NCBI RefSeq assembly: GCF_032854445.1
Contig: NC_088303.1
Span: 7,695,501-7,759,500 of the forward strand
DNA from: Liolophura sinensis
Taxonomy: Eukaryota; Mollusca; Polyplacophora; Chitonida; Chitonidae
Direction: 5' to 3'
Length of the DNA stretch: 64,000 nt
How positions within the stretch are numbered: position 1 is the stretch's first letter; every line of letters begins with the position of its first letter. Under the pieces are notes generated by a model. It saw nothing but the letters and a program-made list of their open reading frames with translations. It did not search any database and was not told where the DNA came from. The position numbers and the translations under genes are program-made. Below are positions 23,631 to 34,779 of the stretch, one piece after another.

Positions 23631-26350
23631 TTACATCCCTCCGCAGCTGGTCTTGTACTTCATCTCACCGTCTTCCTCCACGTATTGGCATTCGCAGTTG
23701 TCGCCAACGCGGCCATCTTTGAAGACGTAAGAGAAGCCGGTGGCTCCCACTGGCTGACACGTGCCACTGGAATCCTCACAGCCTACAAACCAATTGAACC
23801 GTAAAAATGTGTATGTAGACGATATAGATTTCTTGTGAAAGGTATTTATTTGTGATATTCTGAAATAAGAGCAAATTTTCGATTGGACATGCCCTGATCG
23901 CTTTTTTGTCAACTCCCCGGTAAAGTCTTTTGAAGCCCTAAGCAGGACCGGGCCTATATGTGATGAGTGTAACACTTTGGATGAATATCAGACAGTTCCT
24001 ATAAAATCATAAGCTCACTTTTTCTCCACATGTTGGCCCTTCTATTTCAACTTTTACAAGCTACACGTTCATGTTGGTTTTTGCTCCCATGGTCACAAAT
24101 CTCAAACTTGACCTATTTTTAAGCCTTTTGTAGTAACTGGATTTACCCTTTTAGGATTTTCAGGGTATGCCTTCCATCGAATATGAAAAGAAAATCGTTA
24201 CAAGATACAAGCTTCCGGGTAAACGTACCGTTGATTCGCTCATCTCTGAAAGTGGCCCCAGAATCGGTTTGGGTACAAACCACTTCAGAGCAGACTCCAG
24301 TAGAGATGCTGTCTCCTTGGTTCATACAGGTATCAGAGGGCTCGTAGTAGCACTCTGCATATTAGAAAAACAAACATGGACTGAATTAGTGTTGGATCGA
24401 TTAAGCTTCTGACTGATTGACTCATTGAATAACTGATTAGCTGGTCAGAAGTTGTGAGCAGGACTTGTGAACATCGATGCAGAATATGACGACATATGGC
24501 CTACCATATACACATTATAGGCCTATGTATACAGTTCGTCATCAATCTCAAAAAGGCATTCTTTACTACATATTTTTTGCAACTTAATTAAAGTTATATG
24601 TCCTTGAATAAACAACATTAATATTTATCACAGTCTAAATATAATTAATCGTATTTATACAAATGAGCATCAGATTTTTCGGAACAAATGGGAGTTTCGC
24701 AATACATCACACCAGAAATTAATATTTTTTAAATTAATTATAATAAATACAGTCATGAATGAATAAATGCGTGTACATGTTGACAGTCGTAAGTAAGTCA
24801 ACCTTAATCAACGTTTTGCGCCCGGAGAGCTATCTTTCGCCAGTCAGTTGAACAATACTTACTGATCACTGTGGACTAGCACATTTGTAAAAGTACTTGT
24901 CGGTGCTTCAAGGGTGTGAACTTTCATCGATTAATGATGTCATCTCGTTTTCTAAGAATAGGGGGCCTCTGTGGCAGAGGGGATTAGCACGTCAGCACGG
25001 CACAATGAGCCTCTCACCACAACTTGCAGATGGCCGTGGGTTTCCCACGGGCTCTGGCCCGTTTCCTCTCACCACAATGCGGCCGCCGTCGTATAAGTGA
25101 AATACTTTTGAGTACGGCGTAAAACACCAATCAAATAAAGAATTTTTAATTAAAAATAAAAATTAAAAGGTGATGAAGAAAATGAAGAAGTAAAAATTGG
25201 ATATAGTCATATGATGTGAGTTAAGATTATAACTTTTACTAGTAATATACTCACTGTACTGAAACAACTGCCAGTTGCCATTAGATTTACATTTCTCGTA
25301 GGCACAGAAGCTTTTGTCCTCTGTAATGGACATCCGTACCTCCGAAACTCCTTTGCATGAACCGTCTTCGTCCACACAACCATCGCCTGTAAAATGTGTT
25401 TTGAAGTCTATTTGTACCGAGATTTAACAATTTTATCTTCGCTAACAAAAAATCCACCAAACCAGTAAAAAACACCTCCTCTTTCTAGTAGTTAATTTTC
25501 ACGACTGTACATATGTTTTATGTTAATTGAGTAGCCTTGTTTATAATATATTGATCATTGCTGTCCTGAATGACTCGTTGGGACATGCTTTTGCCTACTG
25601 ACTGCCTCCATACTTACCACCTAGCCCCATTTGCCAGTACATGTTGAGAAAACCCTGCCCTGCCTGCGAGTACATGGTACCTAACCTAACCCCGCTTGCG
25701 AGTACAGGATGACAAACCCCGCCCCGTCTGTGGGTATAGAATGGCAAACCCGGCCATGTCTTTGAGAACATAGTACCTAAGCTAACCCTGCCTGCGAGTA
25801 CAGGGTGGCATGCCTGTAAGAACATGGTACCTAACGTAACCTCACCTCTAAGTACAAGGTGGCAGACCCGGCCCGCCTGCGATTACACAGTGCACAGTAG
25901 CTAATTTGACCCCTCGTGCAAGTATATGGCGGTAAAATTGGCCCGTCTGTGAGTACAAGGTGGCAAAATTATGAAAGTTACACACTGTGAAGAACCATCG
26001 ACAAAGAGGTGAACTGTATTTAGCTAAAATCTATAGTTCAGCTTTTGTCAACAGTCATCAGTCCTTGACCGACGAGGTAGCAGGTTCGAATTAAGTACCC
26101 GTTAGTTTGGAGGTGACAAAGCTATTCACGTCCGGTGGTTTCTTCCGGATGCATGGACGTAAAGTTGTCATACAATCTACGTATTCTTCTTTACATCGTG
26201 AACAGTAATCACCTCAACAAATAAGTCTATATTTAATAAATACCATAAAAAGAAGAAAAGCTGAAGATGATATTGAGGTATTGACTTACAGTTCTGGGCG
26301 GAGACATAGGCGAATGTGGTCAGGGCCACAGCAACGAAGAATTTCAGCAT
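23631..26350 (-). CDS. Small secreted Cys-rich three-module protein, copy A (intact)
   Basis: Coding exons (minus): 26350-26290, 25386-25255, 24354-24229, 23782-23631. All introns are GT-AG and all phase 1; the product is 156 aa. Residues 1-18 are a signal peptide (MLKFFVAVALTTFAYVSA). The mature chain has 14 cysteines in three modules, one per exon: C24-x6-C31-x16-C48-x4-C53; C66-x7-C74-x11-C86-x4-C91; C108-x6-C115-x20-C136-x-C138. C21 and C153 are left over and might pair. The last residues are TSCGGM. A 5' UTR exon ends at 27218 (donor G/GTGAGT), and the second exon adds 11 UTR bases (26351-26361). I do not recognise the family. The symmetric 1-1 exons point to module duplication. Secretion and disulfide bonding are inferred; function is unknown. 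Confidence 0.85.
24961..25150 (+). mobile_element. SINE in Cys-rich gene intron, copy A
   Basis: Starts GGGGGCCTCTGTGGCAGAGG (tRNA-like box A region), body AGATGGCCGTGGGTTTCCCA, tail TAAGTGAAATACTTTTGAGT then AAACACCAATCAAATAAAG. It lies antisense in intron 2; the orthologous insertion at 29991 shows it predates the duplication. Confidence 0.85.
25610..25960. repeat. Degenerate minisatellite in intron 1, copy A
   Basis: Repeats of the type GCGAGTACAGGATGGCAAAC and GAGTACATGGTACCTAACCT, about 30-50 bp each. The same block is present at 30645-31000. Confidence 0.75.
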
Positions 26351-27217
26351 GGTGGAGTTGACTGCAAAACAAGAACGGGGTTGTTCGTAGATTATGTATA
26401 ATGTGTTTATGAATAATTGAACGAGTATGGCTTAACGCCACAATTGTAGTTGAGACTAAAGAACCATCATAAGATTATATATATATGATTTTATGAATAT
26501 ACATATGATCAGAATTCTGGTTAGTAGAATATACCAAATTCAAGCACATTAACTTTATTAAGCAATACTCATGCATTAATATGTCGCAATGCCATTTTAG
26601 TCAAGATGCAGCCTCGATTAGCCACCATACAAAAATTACTTTTAAATGTGACTTTCTCATCAACGAAAAGTAAAAAAAATCTTGAAGATCATTTTTACAA
26701 ATATCCTTTCAGGCTTTCATATGGAATTGACATCGATGCTGAGATGTATTTATTTATATATTTCTCTGCATTTATTAATTAATTCAACAGTTAATGAGTT
26801 CTTTAGTTAATTTGTAACGGAAGACAATGTAAAGTTGGTGGCACACTGGACAAAATTGGAGTTTTTTCTCAAAATTTCCAATTTCTTTGATCGACATTTT
26901 TTGGTTGAAATTTTGACTTGATATCATATATGTACTTTAAGTGCATCCATCTGTATCTTTGTTGATTCCGTGTCCCTGAAATTTGATGTCTTGTACATAG
27001 CACAACGTTCAAACAACTCTCTGTAAAATTGCCGTCTCTAAGAACACTCTAATTCCATGTTGATGCATCAGAAAGATAAGAATATCTGGACAGTACAACG
27101 CTAAATGAAAAGGTAATGCAGAGAAATGTATCAATAAATATCCAGGAAAAAAGGAGGTTATTTTGAGAAAATTTAATTAAGGAGCCTATAAACGGTTAAG
27201 ATCGTGGAAATACTCAC

Positions 27218-27258
27218 CTATGTGTGAAAATCCCGGATTAGCGTGCGGTTTCAAAGTG
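27218..27258 (-). other. 5' UTR exon of Cys-rich gene copy A
   Basis: Ends at a consensus donor (CATAG/GTGAGTA). The upstream boundary is estimated from the TATA position, so only the 3' edge is firm. The copy B equivalent ends at 32255. Confidence 0.5.
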
Positions 27259-27280
27259 CATTTCTCTTGAGGTACCCACC

Positions 27281-27290
27281 GTTATAAACA
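27281..27290 (-). promoter_or_regulatory. TATA-like element, Cys-rich gene copy A
   Basis: TGTTTATAAC on the minus strand, roughly 30 bp upstream of the inferred start of the 5' UTR exon. Conserved in copy B (32319-32328). Confidence 0.45.
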
Positions 27291-27904
27291 CTATAGCATT
27301 GATCATTGGTCACATATGTTGGCATTTAAAAGATAGCCTTTAAAGTAATTGTGTATCTTGGTATTGATGCCGGCACCTGCTGGTCTTTGTGGTAAACAAA
27401 ACACCCATCCAGCTACATTGTCTGCCATTATAACAGCTGCATCTGGCCGCGACATCAAACCCTCTCCATGTTTACGTCGACAGCTTATCATATTTATACA
27501 ATTTATGTAAATCTATGATATATCTTATTATATTAGTGTATGACGCCTTTATTAAATTCATGTCACCTTAACTCTGTTTACGTGGCAAAAGCTCAAAACC
27601 CTACACACACCCGGTGTAATTTACATGATTATACCGTATGTTTGAAACACTCAGTTGCTGATTCAGCCCAATGTAGATCAGTGGTTAAAGGTCATGGTTT
27701 ATGTCAAAAAGATATAAAAGATCGCAAGATCTGATCCTAAAATAATTGAACTGGAGTTAACGTTATAATAGTTGTTGGGAACATTAAACAGAGAGGGGGA
27801 TACAACCCAGCCCTGTAAAATACCACATTCAATGCTTCAAATACGGCTTAAATGTATCAGTGGTAAAATGGTTCAACACATTGCGCTGTTTTAATACTTG
27901 TATA

Positions 27905-28010
27905 GATAAAGATATAGATGAAGGGAGGAACCGGGCAGAGCCCAGGGGCAACCCACAACCATCCGTAGATTGCTGAAAGACCTTCCCAAAAACGACCATG
28001 TGTGTGTAGT
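27905..28010 (-). mobile_element. SINE fragment, minus strand, spanning duplication end
   Basis: In reverse complement: GGAAGGTCTTTCAGCAATCT, ACGGATGGTTGTGGGTTGCC, CCTGGGCTCTGCCCGGTTCC. Only the middle part is recognisable. Copy B shares just the distal half (32942-32997). Confidence 0.7.
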
Positions 28011-28284
28011 GCTAAATCTAACATCCTCTTCAGAATGTTCGTTCAAACGTCTAGTACAGGCCCTGTTTTTCTTCACTCTTTTTATATGCCTGTGAGTAAT
28101 TCTAACATATCTCCAAACACTTTAACACTAAAAGCAATGGTGAGCGAAGCGTGCTCAAATTGACTGTCTATACACAGTTGCTGTCCTCGTCAAGGTCGCT
28201 TGGGCGGTTTCATTTCGCTAATAAAATAGCGTTAGGTTGTGGTGTCAGAATGTCTGTTTTCTTACAAATCTGACAGCTCACATT

Positions 28285-28484
28285 NNNNNNNNNNNNNNNN
28301 NNNNNNNNNNNNNNNNNNNNNNNNNNNNNNNNNNNNNNNNNNNNNNNNNNNNNNNNNNNNNNNNNNNNNNNNNNNNNNNNNNNNNNNNNNNNNNNNNNNN
28401 NNNNNNNNNNNNNNNNNNNNNNNNNNNNNNNNNNNNNNNNNNNNNNNNNNNNNNNNNNNNNNNNNNNNNNNNNNNNNNNNNNNN
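28285..28484. other. Assembly gap, 200 N
   Basis: Exactly 200 undetermined bases, a conventional scaffold-gap size. Copy B of the duplication begins at the first base after the gap. Confidence 1.
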
Positions 28485-28679
28485 ATGTGCTACTCATCCA
28501 CTGAAAGGGACACTTCTTCATGCTGTGCAAAATAAATAGAGTGATAAAATCTGGCGAACAAATACTTTAATCCTGCACTAAACCTCGACAAAAGAAAGAA
28601 CATCAAGTCAAGTGTATGTTGTTTGTCCATTTTTATTGAACATGATTTCAGGACATTAGGCCCGGTATTCTCCCTTGTT

Positions 28680-31385
28680 TTACATCCCTCCGCAGCTGGT
28701 CTTGTACTTCATCTCACCGTCTTCCTCCACGTATTGGCATTCGCAGTTGTCGCCAACGCGGCCATCTTTGAAGACGTAAGAGAAGCCGGTGGCTCCCACT
28801 GGCTGACACGTGCACTGGAATCCTCACAGCCTACAAACAATTGAACCGTAAAATGTGTATGTAGACGATATAGATTTCTTGTGAAAGGTATTTATTTGTG
28901 ATATTCTGAAATAAGAGCAAATTTTCGATTGGACATGCCCTGATCGCTTTTTTGTCAACTCCCCGGTAAAGTCTTTTGAAGCCCTAAGCAGGACCGGGCC
29001 TATATGTGATGAGTGTAACACTTTGGATGAATATCAGACAGTTCCTATAAAATCATAAGCTCACTTTTTCTCCACATGTTGGCCCTTCTATTTCAACTTT
29101 TACAAGCTACACGTTCATGTTGGTTTTTGCTCCCATGGTCACAAATCTCAAACTTGACTATTTTTAAGCCTTTTGTAGTAACTGGATTTACCCTTTTAGG
29201 ATTTTCAGGGTATGCCTTCCATCGAATATGAAAAGAAAATCGTTACAAGATACAAGCTTCCGGGTAAACGTACCGTTGATTCGCTCATCTCTGAAAGTGG
29301 CCCCAGAATCGGTTTGGGTACAAACCACTTCAGAGCAGACTCCAGTAGGGATGCTGTCTCCTTGGTTCATACAGTATCAGAGGGCTCGTAGTAGCACTCT
29401 GCATATTAGAAAAACAAACATGGACTGAATTAGTGTTGGATCGATTAAGCTTCTGACTGATTGTCCGAAGTTGTGAGCAGGACTTGTGAACATCGATGCA
29501 GAATATGACGACATATGGCCTACCATATACACATTATAGGCCTATGTATACAGTTCGTCATCAATCTCAAAAAGGCATTCTTTACTACATATTTTTTGCA
29601 ACTTAATTAAAGTTATATGTCCTTGAATAAACTTTAAGGACAACATTAATATTTATCACAGTCTAAATATAATTAATCGTATTTATCCAAATGAGCAATC
29701 AGATTTTTTCGGAACAAATGGGAGTTTCGCAATACATCACACCAGAAATTAATATTTTTTAAATTAATTATAATAAATACAGTCATGAATGAATAAATGC
29801 GTGTACATGTTGACAGTCGTAAGTAAGTCAACCTTAATCAACGTTTTGCGCCCGGAGAGCTATCTTTCGCCAGTCAGTGGAACAATACTTACTGATCACT
29901 GTGGACTAGCACATTTGTAAAAGTACTTGTCGGTGCTTCAAGGGTGTGAACTTTCATCGATTAATTATGTCATCTCGTTTTCTAAGAATAGGGGGCCTCT
30001 GTGGCAGAGGGGATTAGCACGTCAGCACGGCACAATGAGCCTCTCACCACAACTTGCAGATGGCCGTGGGTTTGCCACGGGCTCTGGCCCGTTTCCTCTC
30101 ACCACAATGCGGCCGCCGTCGTATAAGTGAAATACTTTTGAGTACGGCGTAAAACACCAATCAAATAAAGAATTTTTAATTAAAAATAGAAATTAAAAGG
30201 TGATGAAGAAAATGAAGAAGTAAAAATTGGATATAGTCATATGATGTGAGTTAAGATTTTAACTTTTACTAGTAATATACTCACTGTACTGAAACAACTG
30301 CCAGTTGCCATTAGATTTACATTTCTCGTAGGCACAGAAGCTTTTGTCCTCTGTAATGGACATCCGTACCTCCGAAACTCCTTTGCATGAACCGTCTTCG
30401 TCCACACAACCATCGCCTGTAAAATGTGTTTTGAAGTCTATTTGTACCGAGATTTAACAATTTTATTTTCGCTAACAAAAAAATCCACCAAACCAGTAAA
30501 AAAAAAACCCTCCTCTTTCTAGTAGTTAATTTTCACGACTGTACATATGTTTTATGTTAATTGAGTAACCTTGTTTATAATATATTGATCATTGCTGTCC
30601 TGAATGACTCGTTGGGACATGTTTTTGCCTACTGACTGCCTCCATACTTACCACCTAGCCCCATTTGCCAGTACATGTTGAGAAAACCCTGCCCTGCCTG
30701 CGAGTACATGGTACCTAACCTAACCCCGCTTGCGAGTACAGGATGGCAAACCCCGCCCCGTCTGTGGGTATAGAATGGCAAACCCGGCCATGTCTGTGAG
30801 AACATGGTACCTAAGCTAACCCTGCCTGCGAATACAGGGTGGCATGTCTGTAAGAACATGGTACCTAACGTAACCTCGCCTGTAAGTACAAGGTGGCAGA
30901 CCCGGCCCGCCTGTGAGTACAGAGTGCACAGTAGCTAATTTGACCCCTCGTGCAAGTATATGGCGGTGAAATTGGCCCGTCTGTGAGTACTAGGTGGCAA
31001 AATTATGAAAGTTACACACTGTGAAGAACCATCGACAAGGAGGTGAATTGTATTTAGCTAAAATCTATAGTTCGGCTTTTGTCAACAGTCATCAGTCCTT
31101 GACCGACGAGGTAGCAGGTTCGAATTAAGTACCCGTTAGTTTTGGAGGTGACAAATCTATTCACGTCCGGTGGTTTCTTCCGGATGCATGGACGTAAAGT
31201 TGTCATACAATCTACGTATTCTTCTTTACATCGTGAACAGTAATCACCTCAACAAATAAGTCTATATTTAATAAATACCATAAAAAGAAGAAAAGCTGAA
31301 GATGATATTGAGGTATTGACTTACAGTTCTGGGCGGAGACATAGGCGAATGTGGTCAGGGCCACAGCAACGAAGAATTTCAGCAT
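28680..31385 (-). pseudogene. Cys-rich secreted protein, copy B, frameshifted
   Basis: Exons equivalent to copy A: 31385-31325 (intact), 30416-30285 (intact, 132 nt), 29398-29274 (125 nt instead of 126), 28830-28680 (151 instead of 152). One C is missing at the Thr-Cys codons of module 2 (about 29371), and one G at the Ser-Gly codons of module 3 (about 28812). Splice sites, TATA-like element, 5' UTR donor and poly(A) signal are retained. Either a recent pseudogene or uncorrected indel errors next to the gap could account for this; the sequence alone cannot separate them. Confidence 0.8.
29991..30180 (+). mobile_element. SINE in Cys-rich gene intron, copy B
   Basis: Same insertion as 24961-25150, with a few substitutions. 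Confidence 0.85.
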
Positions 31386-32999
31386 GGTGGAGTTGACTGC
31401 AAAACAAGAACGGGGTTGTTCGTAGATTATGTATAATGTGTTTATGAATAATTGAACGAGTATGGCTTAACGCCACAATTGTAGTTGAGACTAAAGAACC
31501 ATCATAAGATTGTATATATATATGATTTTATGAATATACATATGATCAGAATTCTGGTTAGTAGAATATACCAAATTCAAGCACTTTGGTAACTTTATTA
31601 AGCATATTCATGCATTAATATGTCGCAATGCCATTTTAGTCAAGATGTAGCCTCGATTAGCCACCATACAAAAATTACTTTTAAATGTGACTTTCTCATC
31701 AACGAAAAGTAAAAAAAATCTGAAGATCATTTTTACAAATATCCTTTCAGGCTTTCATATGGAATTGACATCGATGCTGAGATGTATTTATTTATATATT
31801 TCTCTGCATTTATTAATTAATTCAACAGTTAATGAGTTCTTTAGTTAATTTGTAACGGAAGACAATGTAAAGTTGGTGGCACACTGGACAAAATTGGAGT
31901 TTTTTCTCAAAATTTCCAATTTCTTTGATCGACATTTTTTGGTTGAAATTTTAACTTGATATCATATATGTACTTTAAGTGCATCCATCTGTATCCTTGT
32001 TGATTCCGTGTCCCTGAAATTTGATGTCCTGTACATAGCACAACGTTCAAGCAACTCTCTGTAAAATTGCCGTCTCTAAGAACACTCTAATTCCATGTTG
32101 ATGCATCAGAAAGATAAGAATATCTGGACAGTACAACGCTAAATGAAAAGGTAATGCAGAGAAATGTATCAATAAATATCCAGAAAAAAAGGAGGTATTT
32201 TGAGAAAATTTAATTAAGGGGCCTATAAACGGTTAAGATCGTGGAAATACTCACCTATGTGTGAAAATCCCGGATTAGCGTGCGGTTTCAAAGTGCATTT
32301 CTCTTGAGGTACCCACCGTTATAAACACTATAGCATTGATCATTGGTCACATATGTTGGCATTTAAAAGATGGCCTTTAAAGTAATTGTGTATCTTGGCA
32401 TTGATGCCGGCACCTGCTGGTCTTTGTGGTAAACAAAACACCCATCCAGCTACATTGTCTGCCATTATAACAGCTGCATCTGGCCGCGACATCAAACCCT
32501 CTCCATGTTTACGTCGACAGCTTATCATATTTATACAATTTATGTAAATCTATGATATATCTTATTATATTAGTGTATGACGCCTTTATTAAATTCATGT
32601 CACCTTAACTCTGTTTACGTGGCAAAAGCTCAAAACCCTACACACACCCGATGTAATTTACATGATTATACGGTATGTTTGAAACACTCAGTTGCTGATT
32701 CAGCCCAATGTAGATCAGTGGTTAAAGGTCATGGTTTATGTCAGAAAGATATAAAAGATCGCAAGATCTGATCCTAAAATAATTGAACTGGAGTTAACGT
32801 TATAATAGTTGTTGGGAACATTAAACAGAGAGGGGGATACAACCCAGCCCTGTAAAATACCACATTCAATACTTCAAATACGGCTTAAATGTATCAGTGG
32901 TAAAATGGTTCAACACATTGCGCTGTTTTAATACTTGTATAGATAAAGATATAGATGAAGGGAGGAGCCGGGCAGAGCCCAGGGGCAACCCACAACCAA

Positions 33000-33480
33000 C
33001 CGCACTTATAAGAGTTACATGTACCTGACCAGTTTTATTAAATGTTAATTTTCAACGTTCTTCAAAAGTGATCACATTCCAACCCCATTAAAAGTTGGTT
33101 AATCAACATCTTAAACCAACACTTGAAACAGTGTTTCATTTAATTTTTTAATGGAGTTTAAATTTAATACTTTTAATGGAGTTGGAACATGAATGTTTTT
33201 GGTTTTGTTGTGGACATTGTTTCTTTGTTGTTTTATGTTTTTATATTTTGCTTGTTTGTTTTTTTTCGAGGGAGTGGAATTTGTTTCCTGTTGGCCTGTT
33301 AATGCCATTCCAAATGTTTAACATCTTCTACTGATTTACAATAATTTAAAGAACTTTATTTTGAAAACTTAGATTATGATCAAAGAATTCGAACTATATA
33401 CAAAAGCAAACTAAAAAAAAAAAACAAATTTCAAACATAACTGATAAGTTCATCTACAACCTTCCAAGAAAAAGCCGGGA
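33000..33480. other. No recognisable feature
   Basis: AT-rich unique DNA after the duplication breakpoint. Confidence 0.4.
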
Positions 33481-33484
33481 AATG

Positions 33485-33860
33485 GGGAACACTTTGGAGA
33501 TAACGTTTTCACTGCGGGAAAAAGTTTACTGCGCCGAGAAAACCTCAGCACTACGGAGAAAACTTTACACTACGGAAAACACATTTATAAATCGCTGAGA
33601 AAATCTTTGAATCGCACAGAAACAGTACTGTGGAGAAAAGGTTCACACCGCGAAGAAAACCTTTGCACCGCGCAGAGAAGGTTTGCACCGCTTAGAAAAC
33701 CTTTCTATCGTGAAGAAAACTTTCACACCCACGCACGGAAAACCATCCTACCAAGAAGATGTATGCACCGCGCAGAAAACCTATATGCCGCGCAGAAAAC
33801 CTTTGTAAACCATGGAGGAAAGATTTATACCGTTGAGAAAACCTTTTTCTTTGTTTTTTA
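33485..33860. repeat. Degenerate ~20-bp tandem repeat
   Basis: Irregular repeats of the type GAGAAAACCTTTGCACCGCG. A plus-strand frame (33607-33861) through it resembles Glu-Lys/Pro-Phe linker-like repeats but has no Cys/His spacing, so it is not a zinc-finger gene. Confidence 0.7.
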
Positions 33861-33864
33861 GACT

Positions 33865-34490
33865 TTAAAGCTGAATTAACCAATTTTGTCTAATTTGTTT
33901 CCTTGTCTACCTTAGTTCCCTTTTACGCATACTTTAATTTTTTATCACTATAATGATAAGTTTTCATTAAAATGAATCATTGCAAATCAACAGAAGATGT
34001 TCAAAGTTTGGAATAGCAGTAGCAGGCCACAGTAGCTGGTGATAGTGATGTCAAGTGAGCAATACAGACAGATGCGTAGAAACGCTTGTGTACAGAGAGA
34101 AAATTTCATAGTTTCACATTACCAATATATAAAACAGAATCAATGTCACTGACAAATCAGCGCCATGGTTCAAATGCAGAAATATCTGCACTTTCAAGAC
34201 GAAATTAAGCCTAACAATTCGCTAAAATGAGGCAACTGGAGCCAAAATCGCGTTAAAGTTTTGACAAAACTTGCTCTCACAGCTTGCTCTCTGTGAAATA
34301 ACATTTGGGCTCCAAGAGTCACATCTTATAAATTATACATATTTTATGTGTATTTTAAATATACAATATATCTCCGTTTCTCGAGCATCGTCGAATTCAT
34401 TTTAGTATAACTAGCAGTTATATAATACCGCATCTATGCATTTTATGAAATTCATATTTTGTCTTCGGTTTTACAACAAAGATTTGCAAT
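33865..34490. other. No recognisable feature
   Basis: Unique AT-rich intergenic DNA. Confidence 0.4.
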
Positions 34491-34499
34491 GACAACTAT

Positions 34500-34765
34500 T
34501 TGCTCAAGGAGCTGCTTTCCTCAAGGAGCTATAGTCTGCTTCCATTAAGGAGCTATATCTGATGCCATCAAGGAGCTATAGTCTGTTCGTATCAAGGAGC
34601 CATAGTCTGTTCTCATCAAGTTGCTATAGTCTGTTCTCATCAAGGAGCTATGGTCTGTTCTCATCAAGGAGACATAGTCTGTTCTCATCAAGGAGACATA
34701 GTCTGTTCTCATCAAGGAGCTATAGTCTATTTTCATCAAGGAGCTATAGTCTGTTTCTTTTAAAG
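34500..34765. repeat. 24-bp minisatellite, about 11 copies
   Basis: Unit CTATAGTCTGTTCTCATCAA + GGAG with minor variants. The length is a multiple of three, so both strands stay open (SLMRTDY-type and SSRSYSLF-type repeats). Confidence 0.9.
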
Positions 34766-34779
34766 CAATCGCCTGTATT

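Larger units (their letters stand above)
23437..27959. repeat. Direct duplication, copy A (~4.52 kb)
   Basis: Near-identical to 28485-32997. It includes the whole Cys-rich gene with its promoter, intronic SINE and minisatellite. Differences include scattered single-base changes, homopolymer length changes, a 25-27 bp segment near 24420 absent from copy B, and a 9-bp insertion in copy B near 29630. The right end lies inside a minus-strand SINE. Confidence 0.95.
28485..32997. repeat. Direct duplication, copy B (~4.51 kb)
   Basis: Counterpart of 23437-27959. It begins abruptly at the gap and ends inside the minus-strand SINE, after which the flanking sequence is unrelated to that of copy A. Confidence 0.95.

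Noticed and set aside
24897-25100. Small protein at 24897-25100 and its counterpart at 29927-30130
   Set aside because: The frame lies within and next to the SINE insertion; similar frames recur at other SINE copies.
33607-33861. Zinc-finger-like repeat protein
   Set aside because: Linker-like repeats but no paired Cys/His ligands; it is a degenerate short tandem repeat.
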